Assembly (NCBI GenBank): GCA_017552615.1 | Contig: JAFZPI010000028.1 | Coordinates: 62,001 to 126,000, forward strand | DNA length: 64,000 nt | Source of the DNA: Clostridia bacterium | GTDB taxonomy: Bacteria; Bacillota; Clostridia; Christensenellales; Aristaeellaceae | Direction: 5' to 3' | Part shown: in pieces, positions 51,093 through 59,736 of the stretch | How the letters are laid out: each line of letters starts with the position of its first letter | Position numbering within the stretch: the stretch's first letter is position 1 | Position numbers and translations under genes: made by a program | Notes under the pieces: generated by a model | Databases searched by the model: none | Told to the model about the DNA's origin: nothing | Seen by the model: the letters and a program-made list of their open reading frames with translations, nothing else

Positions 51093-52268
51093 ATGAAGCG
51101 GAAGATCACGGCTTTTGTCCTTATCCTGGCGCTGCTGACAGTCGCGGTCCAGGCTTTTGCGGCGGACAGGGGGGCGGACCCCCTGACCTGGGCGGAGCTG
51201 AAGACCTGGGCGGAGGGCCTCGTGGAAATGACGAAGGACACCGAGCCCCTGAACGATCCGAAAGCGGATGAGTCGAAGACGGAGGACGGCTATGCCTTCC
51301 AGTATGATTTCGGCACGCTGTTTTTCAGCCAGCCGGAACGGAATGAGGACGCGGTTCTGACCGGTGCTGTGATCTATGACGACGCGATCGTCTGCCCGCG
51401 GGCTACCAACACGCTGACGACGCTGCCGGAGCTTTTGGAGGCTTACTATAACGAGAATCCCTCGCTGGTGGGCAGCTACGGGGAAGCCTTGCTCTACGTG
51501 GGCGGCGACCTGGACAGCGGCCTGTGGAACGGCATGGTGCAGCGGGACGGCCAGCGGGTGGATACCGTGGTTTACACGGTGCATGAACCCCTGGAAAACG
51601 GCGGCTACACGAACGCGGGCCTGCTCTACACCCTGCAGCAGAACACCGTGGTGGCCATCCGCGCCTGGGGCCTGAACGACGTGGCCACCGCGAAGATCGT
51701 GGAAGCCGGATTGCGGGAAGCGGGACGTATCGCGAGCCTGAGCGATTATGCCATGGTGCCCTATTCCGAAGACGGGACGGCCATGGAGCCATTCGATGCC
51801 GACGATCTGTTCTTTGCAGGGATCGATTTCCTGAACTGTACACCCGAAAGCGCTGTTGAGGCGCTGGGCGAACCTGATTTTGACGACAAACTGGAAGACG
51901 GTGACGGACTGCGGGTGATGGGCTGGCAGGAATGCGAACTGGTTTTTGCTCCGGATAACGGCGGCGCGGAATACCTGCGCTCCTTCACGATCCTGGACGA
52001 TACAATCGAAGGTCCCCGGGCCCTTCGGCTTGGTGACAGCATCAACCAGGCCCTGCAGCGCTTCCGCTTCGGCGAGGGCGAACTGGAGGGGAACACGGAG
52101 ACCCTGTACGGCGATCCCGGCACCAGCGCGTGGGCGACAGCGGAATACGGCGAGGACGCCTCGGCTGTCGTGCGCTACGGACTGACCCTGGAGGACGGCC
52201 GCCAGGTCGTGATCATGCTGACCTTTGAAATGCTCGAACTGATGGACATCACGGTTTACCTGACCTGA
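51093..52268 (+). CDS. Secreted protein, unknown (391 aa)
   Basis: A 391-residue exported protein. ATG 51093 follows AGGAGAGATTGAAT; signal peptide MKRKITAFVLILALLTVAVQ ending AFA. The mature part is acidic, with two similar halves suggested by repeated 'LGEPDFDDKLEDGDGLRVMG'-like small-beta strands and QALQRFRFGEGELEG; no family recognised. It begins an operon: the zinc-ribbon TPR gene starts 20 bases later. Confidence 0.72.
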   Translation: MKRKITAFVLILALLTVAVQAFAADRGADPLTWAELKTWAEGLVEMTKDTEPLNDPKADESKTEDGYAFQYDFGTLFFSQPERNEDAVLTGAVIYDDAIVCPRATNTLTTLPELLEAYYNENPSLVGSYGEALLYVGGDLDSGLWNGMVQRDGQRVDTVVYTVHEPLENGGYTNAGLLYTLQQNTVVAIRAWGLNDVATAKIVEAGLREAGRIASLSDYAMVPYSEDGTAMEPFDADDLFFAGIDFLNCTPESAVEALGEPDFDDKLEDGDGLRVMGWQECELVFAPDNGGAEYLRSFTILDDTIEGPRALRLGDSINQALQRFRFGEGELEGNTETLYGDPGTSAWATAEYGEDASAVVRYGLTLEDGRQVVIMLTFEMLELMDITVYLT

Positions 52269-52288
52269 AGCTCTGAGAGGGCGAGGCC

Positions 52289-55200
52289 ATGAAGATAGAT
52301 CTGAACTGCCCCGTCGAGGTCTGGCGCTGTCAGTTGCCGGGCACGGCGGAAGAACCCTGCGAGATCACGCTCTACAATCTCGGAGACAAACCTGCGATCT
52401 CCGTCGAAGTCATGCTGATCTTTGTGGACGGGAGCGGACGGGAGATCCAGCGGCTGGTGGAACGCCGCCACGAGGTCACCGGCGCCCCGGGCCAGTCCTT
52501 TTCGATGCAGATGGCCATCCCGGAAGATATGCTGAAGCTGCACCCTGACCGGGTGGAGGTCAGCGTGGAAAAGATCTGGTTCAGCGACGGACTCGTGTGG
52601 CGGCGGGTCCGGGCCAACATGACGGAATACAAAACCAACGCCCTGCGCCGGGGCCGTGCCCTGAATACCCTTCGCTATATCGCCGGGGAGGATGCCATCG
52701 GTTACCCGGTACTGGAAGAAACCCATTGGATGTGCGTCTGCGGCCGCCCGAACCGGCTGGACACCGATGCCTGTGCCCGTTGCGGCCGTGTCCGGTCCGA
52801 CGTGTTTGCGAACTTCAACCGCCAGGCGGTGGAACTGGCGATGTCCCGGCAGGAAGCCCGCCTGGCGGAGGTCACCGCCGGGGCGGAGCGCCTAGGTTCC
52901 GGGGACGAGGATGACCATATTGTCCGCCCCAAGCACATCGGCCGCAGGATTATGATCGCACTGGCTGTGCTGGCGCTATTGAGTGCCGGTGCCTATGCCG
53001 GTTATCGCTTTCTGCTCAAACCGTACCTGACCTACCGCCAAGCCGCCGACTTCCAGCAGCGCGGCCGTTATGACGAAGCCATCGCAGCATACGAGAGCAT
53101 CGCAGGATACCAGGACGCGGACGAGAAACTCCTCACGGCACGGTACGACCGGGCCAACGCGCTGCTTGCGCGCGGCGACTATGACGCGGCGGTCGAGGCC
53201 TTTGAGGCGCTGAACGCCCCGGACAAAGAAAACCGCGTGAAGGAGGTCCGCTACCGCCAGGCAGCGGCTCTGCTCGGTGACGGCCACATGAGCGAGGCGA
53301 GGGCGATCTTTGAGAGTCTCGGCGATTACCGCCCGAGCAGCGAGGAACCCGACAGCCGGGCCATGGTGAAACAGTGCGACCGGCAGCGGGCTGACGCCCT
53401 GTACGAGGGCGGGAACTGGGAAGAGGCTTATGCCGCCTACCGGGAGCTCTCGGATGACGCATACGCGGCGGAACGGCTGCTTCTCTGCTTCTACACCCCC
53501 GGAAAGACAGCCCTTGAGGCGGGAGACCCGGACGAAGCCCTCAAATGGCTGACACGCCCGGAACTCGCCGGATACGCCGACACGGGGGAACTGATCAGCC
53601 GGGCCTATTATGACAAAGCCGTGATCCTGCTGGCGGAGGGTGAAACCACCCAGGCCGGGCTGGCCTTCGCGGAAGCGGGCGACTATCTGGACGCGGAAGA
53701 GCAGGCGCGCGCCTGCATCTACACCCCGGCGCTCGAAAAAGCCGAAGCCGGGGAATGGGCTGAGGCTGCAACCCTGTTTTCCGAACTGCCGGGATACGAG
53801 GATGCGGATGACCAGTGGCGGCGCTGCGTGCTGTCGGCTGCAAGGGAACTGATGGATGCCGGGAGTTGGAACGAGGCAGCCGAGTTCCTGGCCTCCCTGC
53901 CAGCGGAGGACGAGGAAGCCGCGGAGATGCGGCTGATATGCATTTATTCGGATGCCTGCGAGCGGCAGGCGCGGGGTGAGTACGGCCAGGCGCTGCTGAA
54001 ACTGGGCCAGCTTCCGGAAGACTATGAGGACACGGCGGAACGCCGCCTGGCCTGTGCTTACGGAGAGGCCCGGGCGATGTCCAGCCGGGGTGAGTACGGC
54101 AACGCGGCCCAGGTCTTCGACGAGCTGGGCGACTATCTGGACAGCGCCGCGCGCGCCAACGACGCCCGGTACAGCGACGCGGCGGCCTCTTTTGCCGCCG
54201 GGGACTGGGAGACGGCCTATGAGCTTTTCGACGCGCTCGGGGATTATCGCAACGCGCGTGCCGAGGCTCTCCGGGCCCGCTACCGCCAGGCACAGGCGCT
54301 TTACACACTGGGAGACACAGATTCCCTGACCCAGGCGGAACGCATCTATGAAGAACTCGGGGACTATGAACAATCGGCTGAAATGCTGCAACTCACGCGG
54401 TACGCCGTCGGTGTGCAGCTGTTGGAAGCCGGACGGTACAAAGAAGCCCGAGAGCGCTTCGAGAAGCTCGGGGATTACAACGACAGCGCCGAGCGGATCA
54501 AAGCCTGCGATTACGCCGCTGCGGAGGCGGATCTCAAGGCCGGGAGCAAGCGCACGGCGATGGAGAGCTTTGACAATCTGGGCGATTATGCGGACGCGGC
54601 CGACCGCGCCAAAGCCCTGCGCTATGAACTGGCCGGGGAAGCCCTGGCCGCGGGCAACCTGACGGAAGCCGCCGCTCTCTACGGACAGCTGGGCGATTAC
54701 CGGGACAGCGCCGAGCGGCTGGAAGACATCCGTCACCAGGTCTACGGCGGACCCGCCGAACTGGCTCAGGCTGCGCTGGATGCCGGGAACTATGCCGCGG
54801 CGGCCTGGATTCTCGACGCGATGGTGCAGAAGGGCGTGCCGGAGAGCTATGCTTTCCTCCGGGATATCCACCGGACAGCCTGCCTGCAGGAAGGCCTGCG
54901 GCTGATGGCCATGGGCGGAGAGGAAGACCGGGAGGCTGCCTATCCCTACCTGCAGCGCTGCGCGGATGATCCCGACGCAGCGGCGCAGCTGAAGATGAAA
55001 ACCCTCTGGCGTATGCTGGGGACCTGGAAGGACGACGGCGGGAACCACACCCTGATCCTGCGCAAGGACGGGACGATGACCGAAGACGGCGAAGCTCACA
55101 CCTACGAGGTCTCGGGCTATTCCCTGCTGATCGATGGCCAGGAATCCTATAAGCTGGTCCGCATTGACGACGACGATCCCACGGCCGTGGTCATGGTCCT

Positions 55201-55315
55201 GCGGGATGTCCGGAACGGGAGCAACCTTGTCCTGACCCTGAAACGCACGGCCACGGATGGCCTGCAGCCTCTGCCGGAGGTTTCCTTTGCCACGATGACC
55301 GACCTGCCCGCATGA
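52289..55315 (+). CDS. Giant zinc-ribbon, membrane and TPR-like repeat protein
   Basis: A 1008-residue protein. Order: N-terminal beta domain (residues 1-130), zinc ribbon CVCGRPNRLDTDACARCGR, membrane helix (IMIALAVLALLSAGAYAGYR), then about 14 helical repeats with the recurrent unit ALLARGDYDAAVEAFEALN / SLGDY.DS (LGDYxxA or LGDYxDSAER), i.e. TPR-like, and a C-terminal beta module (LGTWKDDGGNHTLILRKDG). Orientation puts the repeats outside. A scaffold for envelope proteins is plausible. It follows the 391-aa secreted gene by 20 bases. Confidence 0.78.
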   Translation: MKIDLNCPVEVWRCQLPGTAEEPCEITLYNLGDKPAISVEVMLIFVDGSGREIQRLVERRHEVTGAPGQSFSMQMAIPEDMLKLHPDRVEVSVEKIWFSDGLVWRRVRANMTEYKTNALRRGRALNTLRYIAGEDAIGYPVLEETHWMCVCGRPNRLDTDACARCGRVRSDVFANFNRQAVELAMSRQEARLAEVTAGAERLGSGDEDDHIVRPKHIGRRIMIALAVLALLSAGAYAGYRFLLKPYLTYRQAADFQQRGRYDEAIAAYESIAGYQDADEKLLTARYDRANALLARGDYDAAVEAFEALNAPDKENRVKEVRYRQAAALLGDGHMSEARAIFESLGDYRPSSEEPDSRAMVKQCDRQRADALYEGGNWEEAYAAYRELSDDAYAAERLLLCFYTPGKTALEAGDPDEALKWLTRPELAGYADTGELISRAYYDKAVILLAEGETTQAGLAFAEAGDYLDAEEQARACIYTPALEKAEAGEWAEAATLFSELPGYEDADDQWRRCVLSAARELMDAGSWNEAAEFLASLPAEDEEAAEMRLICIYSDACERQARGEYGQALLKLGQLPEDYEDTAERRLACAYGEARAMSSRGEYGNAAQVFDELGDYLDSAARANDARYSDAAASFAAGDWETAYELFDALGDYRNARAEALRARYRQAQALYTLGDTDSLTQAERIYEELGDYEQSAEMLQLTRYAVGVQLLEAGRYKEARERFEKLGDYNDSAERIKACDYAAAEADLKAGSKRTAMESFDNLGDYADAADRAKALRYELAGEALAAGNLTEAAALYGQLGDYRDSAERLEDIRHQVYGGPAELAQAALDAGNYAAAAWILDAMVQKGVPESYAFLRDIHRTACLQEGLRLMAMGGEEDREAAYPYLQRCADDPDAAAQLKMKTLWRMLGTWKDDGGNHTLILRKDGTMTEDGEAHTYEVSGYSLLIDGQESYKLVRIDDDDPTAVVMVLRDVRNGSNLVLTLKRTATDGLQPLPEVSFATMTDLPA

Positions 55316-55316
55316 C

Positions 55317-55345
55317 TTGCGGAATTGCCCTTTCTGTGATAGGAT
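55317..55345 (+). promoter_or_regulatory. Putative promoter of rex
   Basis: TTGCGG (55317-55322), 17-base spacer, TAGGAT (55340-55345). No TTGTGAA-type Rex operator was found nearby. Confidence 0.4.
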
Positions 55346-55404
55346 AACGACGTTACGCGCCGGGCGCAGTTCACACGCAGCAAGTGAATGTTGGGAGGAA
55401 GAGG

Positions 55405-56040
55405 ATGAATCATTTTGTTTCGGACGCAGTCATCCGCAGACTGCCGGGTTATTATCGCCATTTGCGGGAACTGGAGGCGGAGGGTGTAAGCCAGATCTCG
55501 TCCAAGGAGCTCGGGGAGCGGATGCACCAGACGCCTTCCCAGATCCGGCAGGACATCAACTGCTTCGGCGGGTTTGGGCGGCAGGGCTACGGTTACCATG
55601 TCCCGGAATTGAAGGAACAGATCCGGCGGATCCTGGGCCTAGACCGGGAGCATACGATGATCATCATCGGCGCGGGCAGTATCGGCTCGGCGGTGGCCCA
55701 CTATCCCAACTTCGTGAAAGAGGGCTTTCACACCCTGGCCCTGTTCGACGCGGACAAGAACAGGATCGGCACGACCGTGAACGGGATCCGGGTCCTGGAT
55801 ATCCATGATCTGGAAAGCTTCCTGAGCGAGAACATAGTGGACATTGCCGTGCTGGCGGTCCCTGTGGAGGCGGCCCGGGACATCTGTGACCGGCTGAAAG
55901 CCTGCGGCATCGACGCCATCTGGAACTTTGCCCCCCTGGACCTGGAGGGCGAAAACCGGCGCATGACCATCGTCAACGTACACCTGAGCGATACCCTGCA
56001 CATCCTGTCCTACAAGATGCTGCACCGGGAGACCAACTGA
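55405..56040 (+). CDS. rex: Redox-sensing transcriptional repressor Rex
   Basis: A 211-residue NAD(H)-responsive repressor. Winged-helix N-terminus (SDAVIRRLPGYYRHLREL, ISSKELGERMHQTPSQIRQD), then the Rossmann motif IIIGAGSIGSAVAHY and the C-terminal swapped helix (SDTLHILSYKML). It represses fermentation genes when NADH/NAD is low. ATG 55405 after GGGAGGAAGAGG. VanW/G5 follows 17 bases later. Confidence 0.93.
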   Translation: MNHFVSDAVIRRLPGYYRHLRELEAEGVSQISSKELGERMHQTPSQIRQDINCFGGFGRQGYGYHVPELKEQIRRILGLDREHTMIIIGAGSIGSAVAHYPNFVKEGFHTLALFDADKNRIGTTVNGIRVLDIHDLESFLSENIVDIAVLAVPVEAARDICDRLKACGIDAIWNFAPLDLEGENRRMTIVNVHLSDTLHILSYKMLHRETN

Positions 56041-56057
56041 TTCCGGAAGGCATAAGC

Positions 56058-57812
56058 ATGAAGAAATACCGGCAGCCCCTCGGCCGCACCCGGAGCCTGC
56101 AGCGCCGGGAGGCGGAGATCTGGCGCGAGGAAGAAGCCTGGCGCCAGCACCAGGAACAGCAGCATGGCCCGAAGAAACACACGGGCCTCTTTGTTGTGCT
56201 CTCGGTGCTTTTCACCGTCGGGATCCTGGCCTGCGGCGCGCTGATGCTGAGCGTGGCCGGCGGGGAGAACGCCTCGTTCACGGTGATCGGGGGGAAGTTC
56301 ATCCGGCGCAACAGCGTGGAGGAACGCCGTTTCGCCGCCCGGAAGCAGGAGGAACAGACCCTGCGCGCGAAGCAGCAGGCGCGCACGGCGCAGGGTGACC
56401 CGGAAGACGGGGATCGCTGGCCGCTCATTCAGCAATACCAGGGAAAGTTTGCCCCGGGGGTCATCATCGACGGGCTGGATGTGGCCGGGATGACCCGCGA
56501 CGAGGCCCAGGCCGCGCTCCAGCGTCTCTCGGCAGGAGAAGGCGGCACCTATTCCGTCACCGTGGAGGCGGCGGGAACGCGCTATGTCGTGACCTCCGAG
56601 ACGGCACCCATGATCCGCGACATCGATGAACAGCTGGACCACGCCTGGGAGTATGCCTGGGAGGACATGCCCTGCACGGACCTCAGCGGCCCGGTGACCA
56701 GCAGCGCGGTTCTGCCAGAGGACGGGGAGACCCCATTCGAGGCGCGCCTGCGCAGCCTGCAGGAGGCCGAGAAAGCGCGAGAGGATGCCCTGGACGAGAC
56801 GGAGCGCCTGCTGGAGGAACGGGCCCAGCAGCCGATGCACTTCTCCACGGACTATACGTTCGACCGCGATGCCATCCGGGTCATCACGAACAGCATTGCG
56901 AAAACCTGCACGAAAGAGCCCGTGGACGCGGTCATCGCGGGGTTTGACCCGGAGAGCAAGACCTTTGCGGTCACGGAGGACATCCCCGGCGCCAACCTGG
57001 ACCCGGACCTGCTCTTTGATCAGGTCATGGCAGCCCTGGACCGCGGCGACACAACCGCCACGCTGTACATCACGCCGGAATCGATTTCTGCCGGAGTGAA
57101 AAAAGCCGAACTGGAATCCCGCCTGGGCTGCATTTCCTCTTTCACGACAACCACCACGAGCAATGCCAACCGCAACACGAACATCCGCCTCAGCGCCGAG
57201 GCGATCAACGGATACCGCGTGAACCCCGGGGACAGCTTTTCTTTCAACCACGCGACCGGGCAGCGCACCGAGCGCAAGGGATACAAAGAAGCAGCCGCGA
57301 TTTCCGGCGGCCAGACCAGGGACGAGGTCGGCGGCGGGGTCTGCCAGACATCGTCGACGCTGTTCAATGCGGTGGCACGCGGGAACTTCGAGGTCCTGCA
57401 GCGCAGCCCGCACGCCTGGCCCTCCAGCTATGTGGAAAAGGGCATGGACGCCACGGTCGACACCCCGAGCCCGGACTTTGTCTGGCGGAACAACAGCGAG
57501 TACCCGGTCTTTATCTGGGCGCACTATGAGAATCAAAAGATCACGGTTGCCCTTTATGGCGTGCGCCTGGAGGACGGGATCACCTATGATCTGGAGAGCG
57601 AAGTCGTCCAGACCCTCCCCAAGCCTGAGGGCATCAAGGAAGTCCGGAACGAGGAACTGCCCCACGGCACCCGCCGCAAAACGGTCACAGCCCGCAAGGG
57701 TTATGTTGTGAAAACCTACAAAGTAAAACGCCTGGACGGCGAAGAGATCGAGCGCACCCTCTTCTGTGAGTCGACTTACAAGGCTTATCAGGAAACCTGG
57801 GAATATAACTGA
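56058..57812 (+). CDS. Membrane-anchored VanW-family protein with C-terminal G5-like domain
   Basis: A 584-residue protein: basic cytosolic N-terminus, membrane helix at about residues 43-66, a long extracytoplasmic helical region with a peptidoglycan-binding_4-like part (GVIIDGLDVAGMTRDEAQAA), a VanW domain (NPGDSFSFNHATGQRTERKG, GGGVCQTSSTLFNAV), and a G5-like end (KGYVVKTYKVKRLDGEEIER). A common Bacillota surface architecture with unknown reaction. It starts 17 bases after rex. Confidence 0.85.
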   Translation: MKKYRQPLGRTRSLQRREAEIWREEEAWRQHQEQQHGPKKHTGLFVVLSVLFTVGILACGALMLSVAGGENASFTVIGGKFIRRNSVEERRFAARKQEEQTLRAKQQARTAQGDPEDGDRWPLIQQYQGKFAPGVIIDGLDVAGMTRDEAQAALQRLSAGEGGTYSVTVEAAGTRYVVTSETAPMIRDIDEQLDHAWEYAWEDMPCTDLSGPVTSSAVLPEDGETPFEARLRSLQEAEKAREDALDETERLLEERAQQPMHFSTDYTFDRDAIRVITNSIAKTCTKEPVDAVIAGFDPESKTFAVTEDIPGANLDPDLLFDQVMAALDRGDTTATLYITPESISAGVKKAELESRLGCISSFTTTTTSNANRNTNIRLSAEAINGYRVNPGDSFSFNHATGQRTERKGYKEAAAISGGQTRDEVGGGVCQTSSTLFNAVARGNFEVLQRSPHAWPSSYVEKGMDATVDTPSPDFVWRNNSEYPVFIWAHYENQKITVALYGVRLEDGITYDLESEVVQTLPKPEGIKEVRNEELPHGTRRKTVTARKGYVVKTYKVKRLDGEEIERTLFCESTYKAYQETWEYN

Positions 57813-57838
57813 AAACCTCTTTATCAAATTGCTTACAA

Positions 57839-57862
57839 AAACCGCCTGCATAGGCGGTTTTC
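57839..57862. terminator. Bidirectional terminator between VanW and the regulator gene
   Basis: Perfect 9-bp stem AAAACCGCC/GGCGGTTTT, 6-base loop, between converging genes. Confidence 0.85.
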
Positions 57863-57870
57863 GCATGGGA

Positions 57871-58683
57871 TCAGTCTTCTTCCTGCATATTGTAGCTGAT
57901 TTCATCCAGCTCGGCGTGGACATATTCCGCCCAGCTGTACTGGTTCATGTAATCACCCAAGTAGTGATAGCGGGAGGCCTGTTTCTTTTCCAGCCAGTCG
58001 TATAGGTCGCACTCGATGCGGTCCGTCGCGATGCCGAGGCTTCCGCGCTGCTTGACAATGATGCCCGAGAGGTTCAGACGGGTCATGGTATTTTGCAGGT
58101 CCTGCCGGAGGTTGCTCAGGTAGGACGCTTTCTTTTCCGGATCACCGTCGTCTTCCCACAGGGCCGCGATGATCTCGCCGTTGGTGGTCTGGGCGCCCAG
58201 GTTGTTCACCAGCAGGGCCACGATCTCCTTGGTGCGGGAATACTTGAACGGGACGCTTTTCCCGTCCACAAAGAACTCGAAATTGCCGAACGTTTGGGCA
58301 AAGACGCGCTTGTGGCTTTTATCTTCCCGGGAATAGCGCAGGTCCCGCAGTTCCCGGCGCAGGGCATCCTCTGTGGCGGGCTTGAGCAGGTAGCCGCTGG
58401 CGTGGATGGTCAGCGCCTCATAGCCGTGCCTGCGTTGATCGGTCAGGTAGATCAGGTTGGCCAGGGGGTAGAGATCCCGCAGATAGCGGCCCAGGTCCAG
58501 TCCGTTGAGCTCGGGGAGCTCTGTCTCCAGCAGGGCGATGTCGATCTCGTGTTGCCGGGCGGCAGCCAGGGCTTCGAGGGGATCGAGAAAGGTCATCAGC
58601 TCGGCTTCGGGCTCAAGGGCTGCGGCGATCCGGGCGGTCTCCCGCAGGCTCTGTTCCGAGGCATCCACAGCAAGGATCCTCAT
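57871..58683 (-). CDS. Atypical response regulator with winged-helix domain
   Basis: A 270-residue regulator. The receiver-like part has Asp 7, Glu 52 where the phosphoacceptor Asp is expected (ALLETELPELNGLDL), Thr 80 and Lys 100. Glu cannot be phosphorylated in the usual way, so it probably works as a constitutive or protein-binding switch. The C-terminal half (FGNFEFFVDGKSVPF, SRTKEIVALLVNNLGAQTTN, ALWEDD) resembles the OmpR/SARP winged helix. It overlaps the upstream 164-aa gene by ATGA. Confidence 0.8.
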   Translation of the reverse strand: MRILAVDASEQSLRETARIAAALEPEAELMTFLDPLEALAAARQHEIDIALLETELPELNGLDLGRYLRDLYPLANLIYLTDQRRHGYEALTIHASGYLLKPATEDALRRELRDLRYSREDKSHKRVFAQTFGNFEFFVDGKSVPFKYSRTKEIVALLVNNLGAQTTNGEIIAALWEDDGDPEKKASYLSNLRQDLQNTMTRLNLSGIIVKQRGSLGIATDRIECDLYDWLEKKQASRYHYLGDYMNQYSWAEYVHAELDEISYNMQEED

Positions 58684-59174
58684 GCTTCCACCTCCCCGGG
58701 ACCGACGGTTCGCACTTGCTGCAGGCGGCGCTGGTCGGGCGTCATATGCAGGGGATCCATCCCCCCGACGAGCAGCATGTCCCCGCCGTTGACGGCAGCT
58801 TCCCGCAGGGGGCCCGCGTTCAGGTCCGCGATGACCAGCGCGGCAAACCGGTCATAGTTGTCTTCGTCAATCACCGGGAAATGGTGCTGCATGCGGTACC
58901 AGTGGGCGGGGTCAAACCCCATGGAGCCAGTATAAAGCCGATCCGCGGTGGCTTCGACCTCGTCGGCTCCGGCGGGCTGACCGGGCGCCATGTTCAGTTC
59001 GTCGCAGAAGAGCATCGCGTAAGCCCGGAGGATCTGTGTCCGGATGGTCTCCCGACGGCCGTTTCGTTCTGTGACGGTATCCATGACACGGTAAAAAGTC
59101 TCCTGGGCCGCTTCATCCGTGTCAAAACGGATGATGGCTTCGTAAAAATCGCGGTTGATCAGCGGATGCGCCAT
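58680..59174 (-). CDS. Protein of unknown function coupled to the atypical regulator (164 aa)
   Basis: A 164-residue cytosolic protein. ATG 59174 follows GGAGGGGGAATTTTCCT. Mostly helical N-terminal half (DEAAQETFYRVMDTVTERNG) and a C-terminal segment MDPLHMTPDQRRLQQVRTVG; no family recognised. Its stop overlaps the regulator start, so both are made together and may form a signalling pair. Confidence 0.65.
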   Translation of the reverse strand: MAHPLINRDFYEAIIRFDTDEAAQETFYRVMDTVTERNGRRETIRTQILRAYAMLFCDELNMAPGQPAGADEVEATADRLYTGSMGFDPAHWYRMQHHFPVIDEDNYDRFAALVIADLNAGPLREAAVNGGDMLLVGGMDPLHMTPDQRRLQQVRTVGPGEVEA

Positions 59175-59201
59175 AGGAAAATTCCCCCTCCCATTGCCCA
59201 A

Positions 59202-59230
59202 ATGGTAGCACAAACCGCGTCAAAACACAA
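59202..59230 (-). promoter_or_regulatory. Putative promoter of the regulator pair
   Basis: Minus-strand TTGTGT (59225-59230), 17-base spacer, TACCAT (59202-59207). Confidence 0.45.
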
Positions 59231-59398
59231 TGAGCGAAGGATTCAGAAAAACTTTTGAAAAATCACAAAGAGTGTGACACTTCTGTGACGAATCCCATGA
59301 TATGCTCTATTCGCGGGTGAGGGAAAGGCCCTCCCGCAGAATCAAAAAACTTGCAAATGAATGCGATTGGCCGATGAAGGCCGGAGAGGAGAATCCCC

Positions 59399-59635
59399 AT
59401 GACTGAAAACACTGAACTGAATCTCAACGAACTCGACGAAGCTGTTGGCGGTTACAAGCGCCCAAAGGAAAAGGCCGGCTTCATCATCTATCAGATCCAG
59501 AAGGGTGACACCGTGACCCGCATTGCCGAGAAGTTCCAGTTCACAAAGAAGGACATCCTGGCCTGGAATCCCAAGATCACCAACCCCAGCCTGATCTATG
59601 CGGGTGACTATCTGTACATCAAAGAGAAGAAGTAA
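59399..59635 (+). CDS. Double-glycine leader fused to a LysM domain (78 aa)
   Basis: Leader MTENTELNLNELDEAVGG has the same ELNLxEL..(A/N)xGG pattern as the peptides at 42224-42956. The cargo is a full LysM motif: YQIQKGDTVTRIAEKFQFTK then ILAWNPKI and LIYAGDYLYIK. LysM binds N-acetylglucosamine in peptidoglycan or chitin. This would be a peptidoglycan-binding peptide exported by a C39-type ABC system rather than by Sec. SD GGAGAGGAGAATCCCC and a terminator define the gene. Confidence 0.8.
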   Translation: MTENTELNLNELDEAVGGYKRPKEKAGFIIYQIQKGDTVTRIAEKFQFTKKDILAWNPKITNPSLIYAGDYLYIKEKK

Positions 59636-59655
59636 GCATTCCGAAGCATATCTTC

Positions 59656-59692
59656 AAACTGCCACAGACCTTTCCGGCTTGCGGCAGTTTTT
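59656..59692 (+). terminator. Terminator after the LysM peptide gene
   Basis: 8-bp stem AAACTGCC/GGCAGTTT with a 19-base loop followed by TTTTG. Confidence 0.75.
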
Positions 59693-59736
59693 GCGTTCCT
59701 TGTTTGCAGGCTTAATGTTTTCAGAAAGGGTGATCC

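Noticed and set aside
52976-55099. Minus-strand open frame (707 codons) opposite the TPR protein
   Set aside because: No SD or motif; the codon-periodic repeats make the opposite strand stay open.
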